Positions 58,317 through 64,000 of a stretch of 64,000 nt of DNA are shown here, one piece after another. The stretch is taken from NCBI RefSeq assembly GCF_000615445.1, contig NZ_BALY01000004.1, forward strand, positions 1 through 64,000. Reading direction: 5' to 3'. The notes under the pieces were generated by a model. That model was not told the DNA's origin. It made no database searches and saw nothing but the letters and a program-made list of their open reading frames with translations. The DNA is from Lactobacillus hamsteri DSM 5661 = JCM 6256 (GTDB lineage Bacteria > Bacillota > Bacilli > Lactobacillales > Lactobacillaceae). Numbering within the stretch: the stretch's first letter is position 1; every line of letters begins with the position of its first letter. The position numbers were made by a program, and so were the translations under genes.

Positions 58317-59051
58317 TTAAATTTTAGCTGGTTTAATGAAATAATGACGTATATTTCCTAAAGCATCTTGTCTAAAAAGACATTTACCTATTTCTTTTAC
58401 GGAGTTCATTTCTTTTTCATTAATCTTAATGCCATATTCATTAGCAATTGCCCAAGCATCATTAGGCTTTAATTCAGAATATTCTTCACTAAGAAAAGCT
58501 ATTTCCATAAAATACTTGCCTCTTTGATAATACAAGCTAGACGCAATATCATTAGCACGCAAGTTATCAGCAAGTTCAATTACTGTATCCAAATCGTTAA
58601 ATGCATAAGCATGATTCAAATTTTCCTCTTGACTATTGTCATCATGAGAAGAAAAGCCTTGATTTACCTTAGCAACATTTTGTTTATGCCCAGCTTTGTC
58701 ATTATTACTATCTAAATCGGAAAAGCCCGGCTTAACTGGTTGAGAATTAGTATTACTAATATCATCATCCAATTCACCTCTCAGCATTTTTTGCAAACTG
58801 TTAATTCCGCCATCTTTTGCTTTGCTGATTAATAAATCTAAGCCTCCATTATTAGGCATTACCTGAAAAGAAACTGGTTCATCATGGGCAAAATCATGAT
58901 CTGTATCAATTTCAGACAAAATTGTATAGAAGAAATCTTGAATTTTATGACGATCACTCAACATATCTAAGCCATTAACGCCACGTTCTTCTAATTCTTC
59001 TCGAGAAAGTTGTACACGAATTGTATTTTCATCAATTCGACGAATCTCCAT
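58317..59051 (-). CDS. mecA: MecA adaptor protein
   Basis: 244 aa from the ATG at 59051, eight bases after GGAGG. The N-terminal substrate-binding domain starts MEIRRIDENTIRVQLSREEL. A polar, Asn/Asp-rich linker (about 90-150) is followed by the C-terminal ClpC-binding domain (FNDLDTVIELADNLRAND and FLSEEYSELKPNDAWAIANEYG). MecA feeds ComK/ComX/Spx-type substrates to ClpC-ClpP. The promoter core is shared with spx. Confidence 0.94.
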   Translation of the reverse strand: MEIRRIDENTIRVQLSREELEERGVNGLDMLSDRHKIQDFFYTILSEIDTDHDFAHDEPVSFQVMPNNGGLDLLISKAKDGGINSLQKMLRGELDDDISNTNSQPVKPGFSDLDSNNDKAGHKQNVAKVNQGFSSHDDNSQEENLNHAYAFNDLDTVIELADNLRANDIASSLYYQRGKYFMEIAFLSEEYSELKPNDAWAIANEYGIKINEKEMNSVKEIGKCLFRQDALGNIRHYFIKPAKI

Positions 59052-59083
59052 CACTTTCACCTCCGTAAAGTTGATTCATTGTA

Positions 59084-59095
59084 TATAGTATAACA
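59084..59095 (-). promoter_or_regulatory. Extended -10 of mecA, identical 12-mer to the spx promoter
   Basis: On the minus strand TGTTATACTATA contains TATACT with TG one base before it. The -35 is poor. The same 12 bases occur at 59604-59615 before spx. Confidence 0.55.
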
Positions 59096-59117
59096 AAGTA
59101 TCCTTAATTTTGTTTAG

Positions 59118-59152
59118 AACAAAAGCGTTAGTTTACGAAAACTAGCGCTTTA
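59118..59152 (-). terminator. Terminator of spx
   Basis: AAAGCG-TTAGTTT pairs with AAACTA-CGCTTT with a mismatch, T-run on the minus strand. Confidence 0.75.
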
Positions 59153-59161
59153 TAGTAATTA

Positions 59162-59557
59162 TTAATCTGCAATCTTTTGTGCTTCTGCAAGCTCTAAACG
59201 ACGCACCTTGCGTGGCAAGAAACGACGAATTTCGTCTTCATTATAGCCAACTTGAAGTCTGCGATCGTCCATAATAATTGGTCTTCTTAATAAACTTGGG
59301 TTCTTTTCTACTAAATCAAGTAACTGATCAATTGATAAATCGTCTAAATTTATTTTTAATTGTTGAAAAGCTCTTGAGCGTGTAGAAATAATCTCTTCAG
59401 TACCATTTTCCGTCATACGCAGAATTTGTAATAATTCTACCTTAGTCAAAGGTTCTGACATAATATTTCTTTCTTTATATGGAATATCATGTTTTTCAAG
59501 CCAAGCCTTTGCCTTACGACATGAGGTACAGCTAGGAGATACGTATAAATCTACCAT
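59162..59557 (-). CDS. spx: Spx redox-responsive transcriptional regulator
   Basis: 131 aa from the ATG at 59557 ([20 protein letters not shown]). The N-terminal redox switch CTSC, ArsC-like fold, and [25 protein letters not shown] are Spx signatures. Spx binds the alpha C-terminal domain of RNA polymerase under disulfide stress and is degraded by ClpXP. The promoter has TTACAA and TATACT. It lies next to mecA as in Bacillus. Confidence 0.96.
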   Translation of the reverse strand: MVDLYVSPSCTSCRKAKAWLEKHDIPYKERNIMSEPLTKVELLQILRMTENGTEEIISTRSRAFQQLKINLDDLSIDQLLDLVEKNPSLLRRPIIMDDRRLQVGYNEDEIRRFLPRKVRRLELAEAQKIAD

Positions 59558-59606
59558 AAAGTTCACGCTCCTTAGAATAAAACATTACATCTTTCAACTT
59601 ATGTAT

Positions 59607-59635
59607 AGTATAACACTTTTGCTTCTCTTTTGTAA
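59607..59635 (-). promoter_or_regulatory. Sigma-A promoter of spx
   Basis: On the minus strand TTACAA (59635-59630), 17-base spacer, TATACT (59612-59607), about 50 bases before the spx ATG. The rest of 59567-59730 shows no other structure that I can support. Confidence 0.7.
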
Positions 59636-59734
59636 GTACACTTTTATGATATACACTTGTTTCATTTGACATATCTAATAATAGAGGTATTTCGTGAAGA
59701 AAGTGTGAACATTTTATTTAAAAAGCATTAAACA

Positions 59735-59772
59735 AAAAAATACAATTCAGATGACTCTGAATTGTATTTTCT
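59735..59772 (-). terminator. Terminator of ptsHI
   Basis: A perfect 15-bp stem (AAAATACAATTCAGA with its complement) around TGAC, 18 bases after the ptsI stop. Confidence 0.9.
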
Positions 59773-59789
59773 TAATATTCAGTTAATGA

Positions 59790-61523
59790 TTACTTGTTAA
59801 GCTTAGCCATTAAGTCGTTAACTAATTTTTCGTTATCTTCAGCAGTTTCTGAAACGTAACATGCTTCATTAGCTAATTCCTTAAGGTCTTCAGTGTTTAA
59901 CTTCTTCATCAAACTTCTAATTCTCAAGATTGAAGTTGCACTCATTGAGTATTCATCAAGTCCCATTGAAAGTAAAATTGGGAACATGGTGTTATCACCG
60001 GCAGCTTCACCACACATACCTACCCAAATTCCATTTTCGTGGGCACCATCAATAGTATGCTTAATTAAGCGTAATACTGAAGGGTTGTATGGTTGGTACA
60101 AGTATGAAACTTCATCGTTACCACGGTCAGCAGCCATAGTGTATTGAATAAGGTCATTAGTACCAATTGAGAAGAAGTCAACTTCCTTAGCAAATTGATC
60201 AGCCAAAACAGCTGCAGCAGGAACTTCGATCATCATACCGACTTGTAAGTCGTCACCAACCTTAACGCCCTTCTTAACCAACTTGTCTTTTTCATCATTT
60301 AAGATTGACTTAGCCTTACGTAATTCTGCTAAAGTACCAATCATTGGGAACATAATGCCCAAAGGACCGTAAGCAGAAGCACGAAGCAAAGCTCTTAATT
60401 GAGTACGGAAGATTTCTTCATTCTTAAGTGAAAGTCTAATAGCACGTACACCTAAGAATGGGTTCATTTCGTCTGGCAAGTCCCAGTAATCAAGGTGCTT
60501 ATCACCACCAATATCCATGGTTCTGATAACAGTTTGCTTACCGTTCATACCTTCGATAACTGACTTGTAAGCTTCAAATTGGTCATCTTCAGTTGGGAAG
60601 TCAGAAGAATTCATGTATAAGAATTCAGTTCTGTATAAACCAATAGCTTCAGCACCGTTATCATGAACACCTGGCATATCGTTAGGAGTACCAATGTTAG
60701 CTGCAATAACAAACTTCTTGCCATCAGCAGTTACTGAAGGTTCATTCTTAAGCTTAGCCCATTCGGCTTTTTGCTTAAGGAAAGCTTCACTCTTTTGCTT
60801 GTATTCAGCAACCTGATCATCACTAGGTTCAACGATAGCATCACCGTCTAAACCATCAGCAATTAACATTTGGCCATCCTTAACGTCCTTGGTAATTGAA
60901 TCACTACCAACAACAGCAGGAAGTTCCAATGAACGTGCCATAATTGCTGAGTGAGCTGTACGACCACCAATATCAGTAATAAAGCCCTTAACATATTTCT
61001 TGTTAAGTTGTGCGGTATCACTTGGAGTCAAGTCGTGAGCAACTACGATAACTTCGTGATCAATTGAAGCTGGGTTTGGCAACTTCTTACCAAGAAGGTG
61101 AGCCATAATACGCTTAGAAACATCGCGTACGTCGGCAGCACGTTCTTGCATATAAGGGTTGTCAGTCATACCTTCAAAAATTGCAATGAATTTTTGAGCA
61201 GTTTCATCAAGTGCAGCTTCAGCGTTAACCTTTTGATCTTTAATTTCAGTTTCAATAGCACCAGTAAATTCTGGGTCGTTCAAGATCATAAGGTGAGCTT
61301 CAAAGACTTGAGATTCTTCTTCACCTAAGCTCTTCTTAGCAATATCGCGAATATTTTCAACTTCAGTAGTTGAATCAGCAACAGCTTTCTTGTAACGACT
61401 TACTTCTGAATCAATGTCGCTAATGGTTGTTTTAGAGAATGAAAGATCAGGCTCAACAAGAAGATAAGCTGGAGCGATGGCAATACCGTCACTAGCTGCG
61501 ATTCCTTTTAAAGTCTTGGTCAT
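59790..61523 (-). CDS. ptsI: PTS enzyme I
   Basis: 577 aa. The phosphohistidine motif [19 protein letters not shown] is near 187. The PEP-binding C-terminal barrel has [30 protein letters not shown], and the active Cys region GMCGEAAGD near 505. It transfers phosphate from PEP to HPr His15. The ATG overlaps the ptsH stop by one base (TAATG). Confidence 0.97.
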   Translation of the reverse strand: MTKTLKGIAASDGIAIAPAYLLVEPDLSFSKTTISDIDSEVSRYKKAVADSTTEVENIRDIAKKSLGEEESQVFEAHLMILNDPEFTGAIETEIKDQKVNAEAALDETAQKFIAIFEGMTDNPYMQERAADVRDVSKRIMAHLLGKKLPNPASIDHEVIVVAHDLTPSDTAQLNKKYVKGFITDIGGRTAHSAIMARSLELPAVVGSDSITKDVKDGQMLIADGLDGDAIVEPSDDQVAEYKQKSEAFLKQKAEWAKLKNEPSVTADGKKFVIAANIGTPNDMPGVHDNGAEAIGLYRTEFLYMNSSDFPTEDDQFEAYKSVIEGMNGKQTVIRTMDIGGDKHLDYWDLPDEMNPFLGVRAIRLSLKNEEIFRTQLRALLRASAYGPLGIMFPMIGTLAELRKAKSILNDEKDKLVKKGVKVGDDLQVGMMIEVPAAAVLADQFAKEVDFFSIGTNDLIQYTMAADRGNDEVSYLYQPYNPSVLRLIKHTIDGAHENGIWVGMCGEAAGDNTMFPILLSMGLDEYSMSATSILRIRSLMKKLNTEDLKELANEACYVSETAEDNEKLVNDLMAKLNK

Positions 61524-61789
61524 TATTCAGCTAAACCTTCTTTTTTCATAGTGTCAGCAATTGCATCCAAAGCATCCTTTTCGTCATCACCATCAGCAGT
61601 GATAGTAACGTCAGCATTTTGACCAACACCAAGTGACATAACACCCATGATTGACTTCAAGTTTACAGACTTGCCGTTGTATTCCAAGTTAACGTCTGAA
61701 CCAAACTTTGAAGCAGCTTGTACTAATAAAGTAGCTGGACGAGCATGAATACCTGTTTCTGCAATAATATGAAAATCGCGTTTTTCCAT
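61523..61789 (-). CDS. ptsH: Phosphocarrier protein HPr
   Basis: 88 aa. His15 lies in [18 protein letters not shown] and Ser46 in [15 protein letters not shown]. His-15 carries phosphate to IIA domains; Ser46 is phosphorylated by HprK and the product is the CcpA co-effector. AAAGGAG precedes the ATG. First gene of ptsHI. Confidence 0.97.
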   Translation of the reverse strand: MEKRDFHIIAETGIHARPATLLVQAASKFGSDVNLEYNGKSVNLKSIMGVMSLGVGQNADVTITADGDDEKDALDAIADTMKKEGLAE

Positions 61790-61849
61790 TTTGAATATCT
61801 CCTTTAAATTCGAAAAATTAAACTGGTAATAAATACCTATTCGGATATT

Positions 61850-61878
61850 AGATTATCATTTTTTTGAAATTTATACAA
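61850..61878 (-). promoter_or_regulatory. Promoter of ptsHI
   Basis: On the minus strand TTGTAT (61878-61873), 17-base spacer, TAATCT (61855-61850), about 60 bases before the ptsH ATG. Confidence 0.65.
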
Positions 61879-61898
61879 CAGTTATGTAACAGTTACAT
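61877..61898. promoter_or_regulatory. Repeat and palindrome at the ptsHI -35
   Basis: AACAGTTA occurs at 61877-61884 and again at 61888-61895, exactly 11 bases apart (one helix turn). ATGTAAC at 61884-61890 and GTTACAT at 61892-61898 form a palindrome about A61891. Placement directly upstream of and touching the -35 suggests a regulator site. Confidence 0.45.
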
Positions 61899-61901
61899 CA
61901 T

Positions 61902-62093
61902 TTAATCAGCGCTATTTGTACCAAAGTAGACTATATTACCGCCTCTTTTAGCGCGGCCGCTAATGTTCTGTCTTCGACCATAATTACGCAAAGCTTGTTG
62001 AAATTCATAGGCATCTTTAGGCTCTACTTCATATTCCTTGAGCTCTCCGTCGGCTAATTGATCCAAAAGTTTTTGACAATCCAAATTTATCAC
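61902..62093 (-). CDS. Small conserved-looking protein of unknown function
   Basis: 63 aa starting at GTG (62093) close after AAAGAGG; a TTG three codons in is an alternative. It is a charged, soluble peptide with an acidic helix (LLDQLADGELKEYEVEPKDAYEFQQALRN) and a basic Gly-rich end (GRRQNISGRAKRGGNIVYFG). No family recognised. It sits between ptsHI and clpE with no partner. The mix of helix and basic tail would suit nucleic-acid or ribosome contact, a guess only. Confidence 0.65.
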   Translation of the reverse strand: MINLDCQKLLDQLADGELKEYEVEPKDAYEFQQALRNYGRRQNISGRAKRGGNIVYFGTNSAD

Positions 62094-62273
62094 CAGCCTC
62101 TTTTATCTCCTTTTTTCCTACCACTATTGTGCATCTCAACAATAGTTACAGATTATATTACTATTTTTAAGCAAATTTTTGAATAATATTATTTCATTGC
62201 TAAAAAATTTTAAAAATTGAATCATTTCATGAAGCATTTATATTCTCTTACGAAAAATAAGTATTTCCGGTGC

Positions 62274-62300
62274 TTAGCACTTGACATCATAGAGTGCTAA
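62274..62300. promoter_or_regulatory. CIRCE operator (HrcA) of clpE
   Basis: TTAGCACTT, nine bases, GAGTGCTAA: a CIRCE element with one mismatch in the left arm, the same layout as at clpP. It contains the -35 box of the clpE promoter. Confidence 0.9.
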
Positions 62301-62309
62301 TCTTACAAT
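62281..62309 (+). promoter_or_regulatory. Sigma-A promoter of clpE
   Basis: TTGACA at 62281-62286 and TACAAT at 62304-62309 with a 17-base spacer. The CIRCE overlaps it, so HrcA binding would exclude RNA polymerase. The stretch 62094-62273 upstream shows nothing else I can support. Confidence 0.78.
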
Positions 62310-62343
62310 TTTAGTAAGCTTAAAGTGAAAGGCGGTAATATAT

Positions 62344-64000
62344 TTGCTTTGTCAAAACTGTCATAAGCGGCCTGCCTCTATTCACCTTTATACAAAAGTG
62401 AACGGCCAAAGCCGCGAAGTTGACCTATGTCAACAATGTTATCAAGAATTAAGAAATCAACAAGGAAATTTAAATAATTTAGGTAATAATATGAATAACG
62501 ATAATAATGAATTTTTTGGCGACTTTGACGATTTATTCAATGCTTTAAATAGCAATAACCGCAATGCCGCAAATAACAACAATATGAATCAAGGCCCTGA
62601 AATGCGAATGGGCGGTGGAAATGGCAACGGGGGCCAAGGTGGTCGCTCTCTTCTTGATCAATATGGTACAGATTTAACTGCACTTGCTAAAAAGGGTAAG
62701 ATCGATCCAGTTATTGGCCGTGATCAGGAAATTGCCCGCGTAATTGAAATTTTAAATAGAAGAACTAAGAATAATCCAGTTCTAATTGGTGAAGCCGGTG
62801 TTGGTAAAACTGCCGTTGTTGAAGGCTTAGCTCAACAAATTGTTGATGGTTCGGTTCCAGCAAAATTGCAAGACAAAAAGATTATTTCATTAAATGTAGT
62901 TTCTCTTGTTCAAGGAACTGGTATCCGCGGTCAATTTGAACAAAGAATGGAACAATTAATCAAGGAACTTCAATCAAGAAATGATATCATTCTCTTTATT
63001 GATGAAATTCACGAAATTGTTGGTGCTGGAAACGCTGAAGGTGGTATGGATGCCGGAAATATTATTAAGCCAGCTTTAGCCCGCGGTGAACTCCAATTAG
63101 TTGGCGCAACGACTATTAAAGAATACCGTGAAATCGAAAAAGATTCAGCTTTAGCTCGCCGTTTCCAACCAGTTGAAGTCAAGGAACCTTCAATTGACGA
63201 AACTATCAAAATTTTAAAGGGTATTCAAAAACGCTACGAAGATTATCACCACGTTAAATACACTGATAAAGCTATTGAAGCTGCAGCCAAGCTTTCTGCT
63301 CGCTACATCCAAGATCGTTTCCTTCCTGACAAGGCAATTGACCTTCTTGACGAAGCAGGCTCAAGAATGAACTTAACCATCCCTTATATTGATAAGGATA
63401 AGATGAAGGAAAGAATTGATGCTGCTCAACAGCTTAAACAAGATGCTTTAAAAAACGAAGACTATGAAAAAGCTGCCTACTATCGTGATCAAATTGAAAA
63501 ATACGATAAGATGAAGGATCAAAAAGTAGATCCTGATAAGGCTCCTATTATTACTGACAAGATTATGGACAAGATTGTCGAAGAAAAGACCAACATCCCT
63601 GTCGGTGATATTCAAAAACAAGAAGAAAATCAATTACAAAACTTGGCAGCCGATTTAAAGAGCAAGGTTATTGGTCAAGACAAAGCTGTCGATAAAGTTG
63701 CTCGTGCCATTCGTCGTAACAGAATCGGATTTAACAAATCAGGTCGTCCAATCGGCTCATTCCTCTTTGTTGGACCTACTGGTGTTGGTAAAACTGAACT
63801 TGCTAAACAATTAGCTAAGCAAATGTTTGGCTCAGAAGATGCTATGATTCGTTTCGACATGTCTGAATATATGGAACAATATTCAGTTTCTAAATTGATT
63901 GGTTCAGCACCTGGTTATGTTGGCTACGAAGAAGCCGGACAATTGACCGAACAAGTTCGTCATAATCCATACAGCTTGATTTTACTTGATGAAATTGAAA
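62344..64000 (+). CDS. clpE: ClpE-like AAA+ ATPase, 5' part (runs off the window)
   Basis: The first 552 aa, from a TTG at 62344 after AAAGGCGG. An N-terminal zinc finger ([10 protein letters not shown] and DLCQQCYQE) is the ClpE hallmark, followed by an Asn/Gly-rich linker (about 45-100). AAA module one has Walker [16 protein letters not shown] and [16 protein letters not shown]-like coiled segment follows ([18 protein letters not shown]), then AAA module two with [15 protein letters not shown]. The frame is open to the last base. ClpE unfolds aggregated or regulatory proteins for ClpP; both are CIRCE-controlled here. Confidence 0.95.
   Translation, partial: MLCQNCHKRPASIHLYTKVNGQSREVDLCQQCYQELRNQQGNLNNLGNNMNNDNNEFFGDFDDLFNALNSNNRNAANNNNMNQGPEMRMGGGNGNGGQGGRSLLDQYGTDLTALAKKGKIDPVIGRDQEIARVIEILNRRTKNNPVLIGEAGVGKTAVVEGLAQQIVDGSVPAKLQDKKIISLNVVSLVQGTGIRGQFEQRMEQLIKELQSRNDIILFIDEIHEIVGAGNAEGGMDAGNIIKPALARGELQLVGATTIKEYREIEKDSALARRFQPVEVKEPSIDETIKILKGIQKRYEDYHHVKYTDKAIEAAAKLSARYIQDRFLPDKAIDLLDEAGSRMNLTIPYIDKDKMKERIDAAQQLKQDALKNEDYEKAAYYRDQIEKYDKMKDQKVDPDKAPIITDKIMDKIVEEKTNIPVGDIQKQEENQLQNLAADLKSKVIGQDKAVDKVARAIRRNRIGFNKSGRPIGSFLFVGPTGVGKTELAKQLAKQMFGSEDAMIRFDMSEYMEQYSVSKLIGSAPGYVGYEEAGQLTEQVRHNPYSLILLDEIE

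Noticed and set aside
63009-63860. Minus-strand ORFs at the right end
   Set aside because: They lie opposite clpE, whose frame is open to the window edge and carries both AAA modules.
1-64000. Prophage, IS element, integron or CRISPR-Cas
   Set aside because: No transposase, integrase, capsid or cas gene, and no terminal repeats, were seen; the gene order is ordinary for lactobacilli after about 10.5 kb.

Overview
The window reads as a chromosomal segment of a low-GC, fermentative, host-associated Lactobacillus, most likely of the gasseri/johnsonii group. This is an inference from gene order, protein families and the adhesin, oleate hydratase and alpha-glucosidase content; no database was searched. 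I see no rRNA, prophage, insertion sequence or CRISPR array. One tRNA gene (Arg, anticodon CCG) opens the window.

Layout. (1) 168-10383 is the accessory, cell-surface part. It holds a three-gene lipid-linked glycosylation cassette (GtrA flippase, a GT-C membrane protein broken by a frameshift, a GT2 glycosyltransferase). It also holds three paralogous secreted proteins built as signal peptide, GW module, Ig-like domain and a C-terminal propeller-like domain. An amino-acid permease and a Fur/PerR-type regulator lie among them. (2) 10554-38903 is core housekeeping: clpP under a CIRCE operator, whiA-yvcK-rapZ, uvrBA, phosphoglucomutase, trxB, gpsA (split), lgt-hprK, prfB with its programmed frameshift, secA, hpf, comFA-comFC (comFC broken at an A8 tract), yigZ, tagO, rny, recA, pgsA and rodZ. 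(3) 38981-47276 continues the pgsA-rodZ neighbourhood with ymfI/ymfH/ymfF, ftsK, trmL, an AI-2E-family exporter and an orphan, apparently non-phosphorylatable, PTS sorbitol-type IIA domain. (4) 47451-53494 is metabolic and membrane: lactonase-like propeller, TVP38 protein, GH31 alpha-glucosidase with a cre-like site, and oleate hydratase. (5) 53638-59557 matches the Bacillus yjb/spx neighbourhood: pseudouridine synthase, NAD kinase, RelQ, CYTH phosphatase, SpxH-like adaptor, CoiA, MecA, Spx. (6) 59790-64000 holds ptsHI, a small unknown gene and the start of a CIRCE-controlled clpE that runs off the window.

How parts work together. Proteostasis genes recur: clpP and clpE each have a CIRCE operator (HrcA), and MecA, SpxH and Spx are the adaptor and substrate side of the same protease. 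HPr kinase and ptsHI form the carbon-control circuit, and the cre-like site at the GH31 gene is a likely output. recA, comFA, comFC and coiA are DNA-uptake and repair genes. recA and comFA share an exact 14-base upstream motif that I propose as a competence-type promoter element, and recA and uvrB also carry LexA-like boxes.

Three conserved genes (GT-C protein, gpsA, comFC) carry single-base frameshifts. They may be real mutations, recoding or slippage sites, or assembly errors, and should be checked against reads before biology is built on them. No stretch longer than about 300 bases lacks a gene.
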